NCBI GenBank assembly: GCA_046758845.1
Contig: JBHIBA010000043.1
Coordinates: 1-21,635, forward strand
From: JBHIBA01 sp046758845
GTDB taxonomy: Bacteria; UBA8248; JACPRG01; G963555815
Direction: 5' to 3'
Length of the DNA: 21,635 bases
Both the position numbers and the translations under genes were made by a program. The notes under the pieces were generated by a model. The model saw only the letters and a list, made by a program, of their open reading frames with translations. It made no database searches and had not been told where the DNA came from. Positions within the stretch are counted from its first letter, which is position 1. Each line of letters opens with the position of its first letter. Below, piece after piece: positions 1-6,889 of this stretch.

Positions 1-63
1 AAAGCGCCCCCTGGGAAATCTGGCCGGTTTTCAAAGCTTGTCCGAGCGAAGCCGAGGGAAGGT

Positions 64-93
64 CCCCCTGGGATTTTCTCTCATTCCAGGGGG
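64..93 (-). terminator. GC-rich hairpin after the BtpA-family gene
   Basis: CCCCCTGG (64-71) is the exact reverse complement of CCAGGGGG (86-93). A G-T wobble and an A-T pair extend the stem to about 10 pairs. It starts 17 bases past the stop codon of the minus-strand gene ending at 110. No T-run follows on the minus strand, so it is not a classical intrinsic terminator. It may act as a 3' stabilising or Rho-assisted end. Confidence 0.35.
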
Positions 94-109
94 CCCTCCC
101 CTTCCCCGC

Positions 110-931
110 TCAGACCCGCTCCGCTCGGCGGACCAGCTCTCGAACTCGCTGGGCGCTGACGGGACGCCCCAGCTTCCCGTCTTCTTTGACGGCGGATCCC
201 ACGATCGCGCCGTCTCCCACGCATAGCATGTCGCCGACGTTTTGAGGATCAACGCCGCTTCCCAATAGAACGGGCGTTTCGGCAATCGCCGCCTTGACCC
301 GCCTCACGATGTCGAGGTCTGCGGGAATTCCCGTTCCGATGCCCGAGACCACCACTACGTCGGCCAACCCCCGTTCCACCAGATCCCGGGCATCCCGCTC
401 CAAATCAAGGGGCGCCAGGGCCGCAGCGTGCTTGACCTGGAAATCGCCGAAGATCCGGACATCCGACCCCAAGAGCTTCCTCAGGCGGAGGGTCTCATGA
501 GCCGTCCCGTGAATGATGCCCTGATCGGTGACCATCGTTCCTACGTGGACGCCGATTCGGACGAAGGAGCATCCGGCCACCGATGCAATGGACACAGCGG
601 CGGCGGCATCGTTTCGAAGGACGCTCACCCCGCACGGCAGGTCCACGGCCTCGCGCACCGCCCCGACGGCCCGGGTGATACAGGCCGTCGTGATGGGCTC
701 CACCGGCCCCGGGAGGAAGGGCATGTCGCCGAAGTTCTCCACGACGACCCCGTGCGCGCCCCCCTGCTGAGCGGCTTGGGCGTCGGCGACAGCCCGCGTC
801 AGGATGGCCTCCAACCCGCCTTCCTCATCGTGCAACGGGCTTCCCGGCAGAGGGAGCAGATGGACCATCACCACGATGGGTTTCAGAGCGCGGAAAAGCT
901 CGCGAGTCAACAGGCCCATCACTCCATCCAA
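110..931 (-). CDS. BtpA/SgcQ family protein
   Basis: The 273-residue product looks like a complete BtpA/SgcQ-family TIM-barrel protein. Seen in sequence: the N-terminal strand and loop VMVHLLPLPGSP (21-32), GGAHGVVVENFGDMPF (57-72), a central RIGVHVG stretch and a C-terminal GDGAIVGSAVKEDG phosphate-loop-like segment. The family is named for cyanobacterial BtpA, needed for photosystem I accumulation, but most members are in non-photosynthetic bacteria and archaea and lack a defined reaction. The start is uncertain: TTG at 931 gives the longest form, while ATG at 919 and GTG at 922 are in frame close behind, and none has a well-spaced ribosome binding site. It lies 84 bp downstream of hpt on the same strand and is probably co-transcribed with it, which hints at nucleotide or phosphoribosyl metabolism. 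No photosynthesis gene is nearby. Confidence 0.85.
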   Translation of the reverse strand: MDGVMGLLTRELFRALKPIVVMVHLLPLPGSPLHDEEGGLEAILTRAVADAQAAQQGGAHGVVVENFGDMPFLPGPVEPITTACITRAVGAVREAVDLPCGVSVLRNDAAAAVSIASVAGCSFVRIGVHVGTMVTDQGIIHGTAHETLRLRKLLGSDVRIFGDFQVKHAAALAPLDLERDARDLVERGLADVVVVSGIGTGIPADLDIVRRVKAAIAETPVLLGSGVDPQNVGDMLCVGDGAIVGSAVKEDGKLGRPVSAQRVRELVRRAERV

Positions 932-1015
932 AACGTCATTTCACAATTTTCGGCGGCCCGGACATCCTGTGCTCGGCACATTCTCGGGCAACGTCGAGCC
1001 GAAACTCGGGGCGCC

Positions 1016-1555
1016 TCACGACCCATCCTCTTTCCCGGCGGGGTCAACCACGCGGATCGAAGTCAACTCCCGATACTGCTCGGCGCAATCCAACCCGTAT
1101 CCGACGACCCACTCGGGCGGGATGATGTATCCGACGTACTCCACGTCGAAGGACACGGCCCGCATCTCCCGCTTGTCCAGAAAAACACAGAACTTCAAGG
1201 AAGCGGGTTCATAGGAAAGGAGCACCTCACGGATTTTCGCCAGGGTGTACCCGGTATCTACGATGTCATCCACCACCAGGACGTCGCGGCCCCTGACCTC
1301 TCCCATCCCCTGGGTCAAGAGCTCGACGGTCCCTTCGCTGACTGTCTTCTCCCGATAGCTGGATGCAATCAAGCACCCCAACGTGATGCGCCGCCCCAGG
1401 GCCCGGATGAGGTCCGCGGTGAAGAACAAAGAACCCTTCATCACCGTAACGATGTGCAGATCCTTCCCTTCGTAATCTGAGCGGATCTCTTCGGCCAATT
1501 CCTTAACGCGGCGTTCGACGGCTTCGGCCGTAAACAGGGTCTCTCGCAGCTTCAA
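1016..1555 (-). CDS. hpt: hypoxanthine phosphoribosyltransferase
   Basis: A cytosolic purine-salvage enzyme that transfers the phosphoribosyl group of PRPP to hypoxanthine or guanine, giving IMP or GMP. The 179-residue length is normal for bacterial HPRT. Visible motifs are MKGSLFF (39-45, PRPP/pyrophosphate loop region), the flexible loop around ASSYREKTVSEG, the PRPP-binding signature VLVVDDIVDTGYTL (92-105) and the purine-contacting C-terminal region with VEYVGYIIPPEWVVGYGLD. The start is TTG at 1555, preceded by AGGGAG; TAG lies in frame just upstream, so no longer form exists. It is the first gene of a probable two-gene unit with the BtpA-family gene. I see no clear promoter in the sequence before it. 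Confidence 0.95.
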   Translation of the reverse strand: MKLRETLFTAEAVERRVKELAEEIRSDYEGKDLHIVTVMKGSLFFTADLIRALGRRITLGCLIASSYREKTVSEGTVELLTQGMGEVRGRDVLVVDDIVDTGYTLAKIREVLLSYEPASLKFCVFLDKREMRAVSFDVEYVGYIIPPEWVVGYGLDCAEQYRELTSIRVVDPAGKEDGS

Positions 1556-2190
1556 CCTATCGACTCCCTACAACTGCGACGGCCGCGCTCATCGGGCGTT
1601 ACCTCGCAGGGGACCATCGGAAAAGAGTCCCGCATGGGAAAGGCCCGCAACACCGGCGAAGGGAATTTCGTCTTCCCCCCTTTCCCGAATCGAGCCGCAC
1701 TTTCAAATTGGACCGGCAAGTGGAACCGGGCGGCCACTCCTCTCACAAGAAGCCAGACGGGCAAACATCCGGACGGGTCATCCTCAAAGGGAAATCTTTA
1801 CCCACAGCGGCAAAAGAGAGGGTCACAGGCCAACGGCTTACACGGGGCGCGAAGACTCGCTAGAGGATGCGGCGGGAACGACAACGTCTCCCGCCGGTGG
1901 TCCTTCCGCGCCGGTCGAGCATCAATGGGCGAATCGACGGAAAAGGCCAACAGAGGATAATTCCCGCGCGCCTCAGTCTGAGGAGGAAGAAACGGCGGCT
2001 TTTCCTTTTCGCTTTGAGTGTTCGGTTTCTTTGGACTCCAGACCTGGAGTGGAGGTCGATCAAACCCCCGCCGCTCACCCACTTCCAAGATTTCGCCATA
2101 CTGCGCGCAGAAATCGGCGAATGCGCCTGGACCATCCGCCCTGGGACGAGAAACGGGGGGGGTCCGCCCCGGAGGCCGCTTCACGCATGG
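1556..2190. other. 635-bp stretch without a convincing gene
   Basis: Overlapping open frames exist on both strands, but their translations are rich in proline and arginine and match no family I know. It holds a 16-bp palindrome at 2035-2050 (ACTCCAG, 2-base centre, CTGGAGT) that could be a binding site for a dimeric regulator, though nothing else supports that. I find no tRNA, CRISPR or recognisable insertion-sequence features. A low-confidence minus-strand ORF inside it is listed separately. Confidence 0.5.
1798..2184 (-). CDS. doubtful small hypothetical protein
   Basis: An open frame of 128 codons starts with GTG 6 bp after the stop of the coiled-coil gene on the same strand, so it could be the second gene of that unit. 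The N-terminal two thirds (for example ADFCAQYGEILEVGERRGFD) read plausibly as protein. The C-terminal part is proline-, arginine- and cysteine-rich with no recognisable motif. Third codon positions look less GC-biased than in confirmed neighbours. I recognise no family. It may equally be a chance open frame in GC-rich DNA. Confidence 0.2.
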   Translation of the reverse strand: MKRPPGRTPPVSRPRADGPGAFADFCAQYGEILEVGERRGFDRPPLQVWSPKKPNTQSEKEKPPFLPPQTEARGNYPLLAFSVDSPIDARPARKDHRRETLSFPPHPLASLRAPCKPLACDPLFCRCG

Positions 2191-2487
2191 TCACGCCTTC
2201 TTCCCCTTGACCCTCTCGATCTCCTGGATTTTCTTGCTTTCCCACGCTTCCTTATCTTTCAGAAATTCCTCCCTTAGGGTCTGGGCCGCGGAGACCGCTG
2301 AAGCCGGATCCTCGGAGTGTATTTCGCGAATTTTTTGCTTCCGCATGATTTCGGCTTCCGCCACCTTCGCTCGGAACTCCCCTTCGATCTCCCCAATTCG
2401 TTTCTTCTGCTCCTCGGACAGGTCAGCGCGATCTTCCGAAACAAACTTTGTCGTCTTCTCCATCGCCAACTCAAGAGCGCTCTTCAT
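2191..2487 (-). CDS. small coiled-coil hypothetical protein
   Basis: A 98-residue, highly charged, cysteine-free protein that begins MKSALELAMEKTTKF and is almost wholly predicted helix. The stretch LSEEQKKRIGEIEGEFRAKVAEAEI (broken here as 23-47) has heptad-like spacing typical of a coiled coil, and the tail ends in lysines (VKGKKA). There is no signal peptide or membrane segment, so it should be cytosolic. Similar short proteins opening with MKSALELA are, from memory, common in deltaproteobacteria and related phyla without an assigned function. ATG at 2487 has GGGGAGA upstream, and a sigma70-like promoter lies about 40 bp before it. It is transcribed divergently from the membrane-protein gene at 2715. 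Confidence 0.75.
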   Translation of the reverse strand: MKSALELAMEKTTKFVSEDRADLSEEQKKRIGEIEGEFRAKVAEAEIMRKQKIREIHSEDPASAVSAAQTLREEFLKDKEAWESKKIQEIERVKGKKA

Positions 2488-2528
2488 CTCGAGTCTCCCC
2501 TTCCAATCCCCCGACTGCGCGGACCCTC

Positions 2529-2558
2529 ATTCCACCACACAGAGAAACCGAAGGTCAA
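2529..2558 (-). promoter_or_regulatory. putative sigma70 promoter of the coiled-coil gene
   Basis: On the minus strand TTGACC (2553-2558) and TGGAAT (2529-2534) are 18 bp apart. Transcription would start near 2522, giving a leader of about 35 nt to the ATG at 2487. The -35 matches consensus at five of six bases, the -10 at four of six. Confidence 0.4.
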
Positions 2559-2616
2559 CATCAGCCGGGAAGCCGGGCCTTTTCATCCCATCCGGAAGAA
2601 ATTTCGGCCGTTCATT

Positions 2617-2646
2617 TGACTGCGTCGCCGGAATCCATTACATAAT
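2617..2646 (+). promoter_or_regulatory. putative sigma70 promoter of the membrane-protein gene
   Basis: TTGACT (2617-2622) and CATAAT (2641-2646) are separated by 18 bp; each box matches the sigma70 consensus at five of six positions. It points at the GTG start at 2715, with a start point near 2653 and a leader of about 60 nt. It stands back to back with the minus-strand promoter at 2529-2558. Confidence 0.5.
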
Positions 2647-2714
2647 TGGACATCATGAACACGGACAAGTCCCCGTAGATTCGGTCCAGAGAAAATAACA
2701 AAGGATTTTGAACC

Positions 2715-3614
2715 GTGGCCATTGAGGCAAACGTCGTAGAGGATTTCGCCGCCTTTACCCGGATGAAGAAGGGCCAAGAGCCCGAGCAGCACGACTTCAA
2801 AAAGGGCGACAAGGTTTCCCTGCTAAGAGCCTGGAAGGGGGAGCTTTGCCTCATCAAGCACCCAGAAGGCAGAGTCTTCAACATCAAGAAGACCTATCTC
2901 AATAAAGAGGTCTTTGAGAAAGGAGCGGATGAGGACAAGGGAAAAACGCGGCGAAAGAAGTCGGGACAGGTGCCGGATTATGCGGCGATCTCCGCGATTC
3001 GCCCGGAACTGGAAATGGAAAGGGGATTGGCCCCGGAGCTCGGCAAAGCCGTCGAGAGATCTCTGGAGGCGGGCCTCTCCAGTTTTTTTCGGAGCAAAAC
3101 CGGCGCTGCGATCACCGCCGTCATCGTCCTCCTGGCCATCTACTTGGGCTGGCAAAATTTCCAAAAGGGCCGCAACCGGTCCCCGTCGGGCCAGCTTGCC
3201 GCCGCAATCCTGGAGCGAGGGAGCCTTCATGAGCGGGGCCACTTCCAGGCCAGCTACCGTTCGTTGAAATTCAGGGTAGACGGTTCCGAGGTCGAGGGCA
3301 AAGTGCGGGATTCCATTTGGGGACAACGCGTCCTCACGTTGAAAGTGCCCGGCAAGAAAACCGCCGTCCTTGCCAACGAACAGGAAGACCGTTGGCTGAA
3401 CAACCGACAACTCCGAAGCCTCTACTTCGACGAATTTGTCGACGTGGGCAGCGACGGCAAGGTCGAGAAGGTCATCCGCGTGCTGGAGTTCAAGTCTGAC
3501 ACCGACAGGTTCGTGGCGGCTTATCGGAAGACCATTGCCCCCGACGAGGGGCACGAACGCCTCTACCGGCAGAACGTGCGAAGGATCCTCAAAGCCTTGC
3601 CCAATGGGCGTTGA
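2715..3614 (+). CDS. unrecognised single-pass membrane protein
   Basis: The 299-residue product belongs to no family I recognise. Three parts are visible. Residues 1-62 form a basic N-terminal module with FKKGDKVSLLRAW followed by GELCLIKHPEGRVFNIKKTY, compatible with a small SH3-like beta barrel. A charged linker (65-125) leads to one membrane segment at about 129-146 (GAAITAVIVLLAIYLGW). A C-terminal domain (160-299) has alternating strands such as FRVDGSEVEGKVRD and WGQRVLTLKVPGKK and ends in a helical basic tail. There is no cleavable signal; it looks like a type II or tail-half-exported protein with a cytosolic N-terminal module. The GTG start is preceded by AAGGA at about 10 bp and by a good promoter. 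Base use matches the neighbours. The gene seems to stand alone. Confidence 0.75.
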   Translation: MAIEANVVEDFAAFTRMKKGQEPEQHDFKKGDKVSLLRAWKGELCLIKHPEGRVFNIKKTYLNKEVFEKGADEDKGKTRRKKSGQVPDYAAISAIRPELEMERGLAPELGKAVERSLEAGLSSFFRSKTGAAITAVIVLLAIYLGWQNFQKGRNRSPSGQLAAAILERGSLHERGHFQASYRSLKFRVDGSEVEGKVRDSIWGQRVLTLKVPGKKTAVLANEQEDRWLNNRQLRSLYFDEFVDVGSDGKVEKVIRVLEFKSDTDRFVAAYRKTIAPDEGHERLYRQNVRRILKALPNGR

Positions 3615-3772
3615 GCTCCAAGGGGGGCGCCACGCTTTCTCAGTCGATCTCTTTCTCGGCCATCCCATCGCCCACCGCCGACGATCTCAGGGCCCTCGAC
3701 AATCCAGGGCTGGAGTCCTTCCCCCACAAATAATGCGAGTCCAACAGGTGCAAGAATGAACGGGAACCTTCT

Positions 3773-3809
3773 TGCCGGATTCTGTCGTGACCATCCGGCA
3801 GGCTTGCCG
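3773..3809 (+). promoter_or_regulatory. competing hairpins in the MFS leader
   Basis: TGCCGGAT (3773-3780) pairs perfectly with ATCCGGCA (3793-3800) across a 12-base loop. The 3' half of that stem, CGGCA (3796-3800), can instead pair with TGCCG (3805-3809) across a 4-base loop, so the two hairpins exclude each other. They lie 54-90 bp before the TTG start of the MFS gene, in a 248-bp gap. This is compatible with a leader control element, but I recognise no known riboswitch class and see no clear promoter upstream. Confidence 0.3.
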
Positions 3810-3862
3810 AATCTGCCCGGAACTGGCCGAAAGGCACACGTTCCCTCGCCGAAGAGCCGCCC

Positions 3863-5122
3863 TTGACGAAATTCCATGCGGAAAAGCCCACGGAAAGCTC
3901 CTCCGGGTCCGGGTCGCCGAGCCGTTCACACCGGCATCGTGCGCTGGCCACCCTCACATTCGGACACGCAAACACCCATTGGTTTTTGGGCCTCATGGGC
4001 CCGGTCCTGCCGCTGATCGCCCGTGATCTGAGCCTCACCTTCACCCAAGTCGGCCTCTTGATTACCCTCCGCGCGTTGGGGGCCTCCGTCGGCAGCGCGG
4101 CTTCGGGGGTGATGACGGACCTTCTGGGCAAACGGAAACCCCTGTTGGTGGCGGACCTCGCCCTGATGGGGGCAATGTACGCATCGATGGGGTTTGCGGA
4201 CGGCATTGCCTTCCTCGTCGTCCCATTTTTTGTGACCGGAATGCTGAACTCCGCATGGCACCCCCCAGCCATGTCAGCCATCTCGCAGGACTATCCCACC
4301 CGGCGGGGGTTTGCCCTGGGTCTGCACGGCAGCGGCGCCAGTCTCGTTCAGTCCATGGCGCCCTTGTTCATCGGGTACCTCCTCGGTTTTGCGGGCTGGC
4401 GGGAGGTCATGAAAATCCACCTTTTTCCCCCCTTGTTCTCGGCGCTGCTCCTGCTTTTGTTTCTCCCGTCCCTTTCGACGGCGGTGAGCGGAAGCGTCCG
4501 CCACTATACATCGCGTCTTGCCGTGGGCTTCAAGCGAGGCCGGGCCATCGTGGGCGTAGCGGCGGTCTCCTGCCTCCGGACGATGAGCTACCGGACCCTC
4601 GAAGCCTTCTTGCCCCTGTACCTCGCGTTTCATTTCGGCTTGGACCCTTCCTGGGTGGGGTTTTACTTTTTCCTCCTGATTTTCTCGGGAACCGTCCCGG
4701 AAACCCTCTCGGGGTGGCTCTCGGATCGAGCCGGGCGAAGGCGCGTCCTCATAGGCGGTCTGTGCATGTCAACCGCCTGCATGGTCTCGATCCCGTTTTT
4801 GCCCTCCGGAGCTCCCCTGGGCGTCGCCGTTTCGGTTCTGGGTTTCAGCCTGATCTCCCTGCGCCCGATCATCATGGCGCTTGGACTCGACCTCACCCCC
4901 CCGGATCTGGGCGGAACGACCATCGGTTTCATCTTCGCCTTCAACCAGGCCTTCGCCGGGCTCGGCCCCCTCGCAGCCGGTGTGATGGCGGACCGACTGG
5001 GCTTGAAATCTACCTTCTTTTTCATGGCGGCGCTGACGACGGCATCTGCCCTGACCGTCCGCTTTCTCAGTCGGGCGGAAGAACCGTCGCGCCAGTTGGC
5101 GGCGCCCTCCGAGGCTGTCTGA
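3863..5122 (+). CDS. MFS transporter, fosmidomycin-resistance-like
   Basis: A 419-residue inner-membrane secondary transporter with about twelve hydrophobic segments in two halves. After a 26-residue charged, serine-rich N-terminus comes LATLTFGHANTHWFLGLMGP (29-48), similar to the first helix of Fsr-type exporters, which carries a histidine and a conserved Gly-Pro. The MFS motif A loop is seen in the first half (GVMTDLLGKRKP, 82-93) and repeated in the second half (GWLSDRAGRRRVLIGG). Fsr-type proteins export drugs or small metabolites by proton antiport; the substrate here is unknown. The TTG start at 3863 is supported by a weak GAAGAG upstream, so a slightly later start is possible. The gene sits between an alternative-hairpin leader and a MITE-like repeat and does not appear to be co-transcribed with the next genes. 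Confidence 0.85.
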   Translation: MTKFHAEKPTESSSGSGSPSRSHRHRALATLTFGHANTHWFLGLMGPVLPLIARDLSLTFTQVGLLITLRALGASVGSAASGVMTDLLGKRKPLLVADLALMGAMYASMGFADGIAFLVVPFFVTGMLNSAWHPPAMSAISQDYPTRRGFALGLHGSGASLVQSMAPLFIGYLLGFAGWREVMKIHLFPPLFSALLLLLFLPSLSTAVSGSVRHYTSRLAVGFKRGRAIVGVAAVSCLRTMSYRTLEAFLPLYLAFHFGLDPSWVGFYFFLLIFSGTVPETLSGWLSDRAGRRRVLIGGLCMSTACMVSIPFLPSGAPLGVAVSVLGFSLISLRPIIMALGLDLTPPDLGGTTIGFIFAFNQAFAGLGPLAAGVMADRLGLKSTFFFMAALTTASALTVRFLSRAEEPSRQLAAPSEAV

Positions 5123-5139
5123 ACCCGTATCCGAAACAT

Positions 5140-5367
5140 CGGTAGTGGGTCAGTTTGCTGAATGACCCCTGCCTTCCTCCGTCGTAGCCGCGATTTGAGC
5201 ACATTCGCTTCGCTCCGTGCAGGCTCCGCGGAAATCGCGGCCGGGCGCGCCCCGATCTCCGCTCGGACCTAGTGTCCTCGCTCAGAACGGGGCTACACCA
5301 ATTGATGACAGAGCCGTGGGCGAAGCTGCGTACGGGGCTTAATCCGTTCCAAACTGACCCACTGCCG
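5140..5367. mobile_element. MITE-like element with terminal inverted repeats
   Basis: CGGTAGTGGGTCAGTTTG (5140-5157) and the reverse complement of 5350-5367 (CGGCAGTGGGTCAGTTTG) match at 17 of 18 positions and bound about 228 bp that have no coding capacity for a transposase. CCGAAAC occurs at 5131-5137 and again at 5365-5371; this 7-bp direct repeat may be a target-site duplication, although the right copy overlaps the inverted repeat. The interior contains a hairpin core that recurs at 21339-21422. The element fills most of the 338-bp gap between the MFS stop and the DUF1116 start. Non-autonomous elements of this kind are moved by a transposase encoded elsewhere; none is in the window. Confidence 0.6.
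5185..5264 (+). repeat. dispersed repeat core, copy 1
   Basis: Positions 5185-5242 match 21339-21396 at 53 of 58 bases, and after a variable spacer 5249-5264 (GCCCCGATCTCCGCTC) is identical to 21407-21422. Inside it GCCGCGATTT (5187-5196) pairs with AAATCGCGGC (5232-5241), and GCAC with GTGC forms an inner stem. It lies within the element at 5140-5367. Confidence 0.75.
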
Positions 5368-5373
5368 AAACGC

Positions 5374-5402
5374 CTGCACGCGGGTCAAAATCACTGTATA
5401 CT
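5374..5402 (+). promoter_or_regulatory. possible promoter of the DUF1116 gene
   Basis: TATACT at 5397-5402 is a good -10 box about 60 bp before the GTG start at 5461. The -35 position (CTGCAC, 5374-5379, 17-bp spacing) is poor. The -35 lies only a few bases beyond the right end of the MITE-like element, so the insertion would have replaced whatever originally lay upstream. Confidence 0.25.
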
Positions 5403-5460
5403 GAAAAATCGTGCGGAATTTTCCCGGACTTCGCCCCTTCCCTTTGACGAGGAGCGCACG

Positions 5461-6879
5461 GTGAATGAGCAGCGAGCAAACCTGCTGAAGGGTCCGTTAA
5501 GGGTCATCAACCTGGGTCTTGACGCCTTTGCCGATTCGCTGCGGGTCCAAGGGGCCGACGTGGTCTCGGTGGACTGGACCCCCCCCGCCGGGGGAAATCC
5601 GCAGCTTGCCGCCATGCTGGACAACCTCAAGGGTTGTGACAAGCCCAACGGCCGGGCGGTCGAGGCCATCGTCAGCGCTCATCCCGTCTGGGAAGACGTC
5701 GGCGTCGCCCGGGAGGTGATTCCCGGAATGGACGACGACACGATCCTGCATGCAGGCCCTCCCATCTCCTGGGAAAGGATGTGCGGTCCCATGCGGGGGG
5801 CGGTCCCGGGGGCGCTGATGTACGAAAGGCGCGCGCGGACCCCGTCCGGGGCTGAGCGTCTGGCCAGGTCAGGGAAGGTCCGCTTGGATTCGTGTCACCA
5901 CCACGGGGCGGTGGGTCCCATGGCCGGGATTATTTCCCCCAGGATGCCGGTTTTCATCCTGCGAAATACGGATCGGGGAAACCGGTCCTTCGCGACACTG
6001 AACGAGGGACTGGGCAAGGTTCTGCGCTACGGGGCCTATGGCGGGGAAGTGATTAACCGGCTGCGCTGGATGGAAAAGGAGCTGGCGCCGGCGCTCCAGG
6101 CCGCCGTCCAGGAGGCGGGCGGGGTGGACGTGAAGGCCATCATCGCCAAGGCGCTCCACATGGGAGACGAATGTCACAATCGAAACGTCGCCGCCACTGC
6201 GACGTTGCTCCGGACTCTCGCCCACCATCTGGCGAGGGGGGTCAAGAGGCGGGCGGCTCTGGAGCGCGTCACCCGGTTCATCGCGGGCAACGACCATTTC
6301 TTTTTGAACCTCGCCATGCCCGCCTGCAAGGCGGCCGCAGACGCGGCCCATGGAGTTGAGGGCTCCTCGATCGTGACCGCCATGGCCAGAAACGGCACGG
6401 ACTTCGGCATCCGCGTCAGCGGACTGGCAGGGCGCTGGTTCACCGCGCCGGCCGGAACGGTGGAGGGCCTCTATTTCCCAGGGTTCGGCCCGGAGGACGC
6501 AAACCCCGACATCGGCGACAGCACGATTACGGAAACGGCGGGCATCGGCGGTTTCGCCATGGGAACCGCTCCGGCCATCGTGCAGTTCGTCGGGGGGACG
6601 GTGGACCGGGCCCTTTCCATGACACGGGAAATGCTGGAGATCACCTGGGCGCAGAATCCGACGCTCACGCTGCCGTGCCTTAATTTCGCCGGGACGCCCA
6701 GCGGGATCGACATCCGCAAGGTCGTGGAAACGGGCATCGCCCCGGCCATCAACACGGGGATCGCCCATAGGCTTCCTGGTGTCGGACAGGTGGGGGCCGG
6801 GCTGCTCCGCGCGCCCATGGAGCCGTTCGAGGCGGCGGTGAGGGCCCTGGCCGAACAGGCATCCCCGGTGAAAACGTGA
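5461..6879 (+). CDS. DUF1116 protein (YlbE/AllG-like)
   Basis: A 472-residue DUF1116 protein. Its N-terminus LRVINLGLDAFADSLRVQ followed by GADVVSVDWTPPAGG, and the histidine cluster HHHGAVGPMAGI (146-157), are typical of YlbE/AllG. In Escherichia coli AllG acts with AllF (FdrA) and AllH (DUF2877) as oxamate carbamoyltransferase, making carbamoyl phosphate from oxalurate for carbamate kinase. Here the kinase gene follows after 10 bp, which supports a related carbamoyl-transfer step, but the AllF and AllH partners are not in the window. The frame is open back to 5272, but that part lies in the repeat element; GTG at 5461, preceded by GAGGAG, is chosen because the conserved domain begins just after it. 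The exact substrate is not readable from the sequence. Confidence 0.85.
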   Translation: MNEQRANLLKGPLRVINLGLDAFADSLRVQGADVVSVDWTPPAGGNPQLAAMLDNLKGCDKPNGRAVEAIVSAHPVWEDVGVAREVIPGMDDDTILHAGPPISWERMCGPMRGAVPGALMYERRARTPSGAERLARSGKVRLDSCHHHGAVGPMAGIISPRMPVFILRNTDRGNRSFATLNEGLGKVLRYGAYGGEVINRLRWMEKELAPALQAAVQEAGGVDVKAIIAKALHMGDECHNRNVAATATLLRTLAHHLARGVKRRAALERVTRFIAGNDHFFLNLAMPACKAAADAAHGVEGSSIVTAMARNGTDFGIRVSGLAGRWFTAPAGTVEGLYFPGFGPEDANPDIGDSTITETAGIGGFAMGTAPAIVQFVGGTVDRALSMTREMLEITWAQNPTLTLPCLNFAGTPSGIDIRKVVETGIAPAINTGIAHRLPGVGQVGAGLLRAPMEPFEAAVRALAEQASPVKT

Positions 6880-6889
6880 GGGTCCGGCC

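Noticed and set aside
428..1480. 350-codon plus-strand frame opposite the BtpA-family and hpt genes
   Set aside because: It is antisense to two well-supported genes and its His/Pro/Gly-rich translation matches nothing.
1867..2277. 136-codon plus-strand frame across the gene-poor stretch
   Set aside because: It runs antisense into the coiled-coil gene, is rich in Arg, Pro and Leu and resembles no known protein; typical of random open frames in GC-rich DNA.
2655..2678. Seven-codon mini-ORF (MNTDKSP) in the leader of the 2715 gene
   Set aside because: It is too short and begins at the presumed transcription start; no attenuator structure accompanies it.
3756..3866. 36-codon frame whose TGA overlaps the TTG start of the MFS gene, and a 13-codon frame overlapping the TTG start of the MBL gene (13023-13064)
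   Set aside because: Any TTG followed by A contains TGA in the next frame, so the overlaps are trivial; the peptides show no features and their ribosome binding sites are weak.
5272..5460. N-terminal 63-codon extension of the DUF1116 gene
   Set aside because: It lies mostly in the MITE-like element, and the family N-terminus and a ribosome binding site both point to GTG at 5461.
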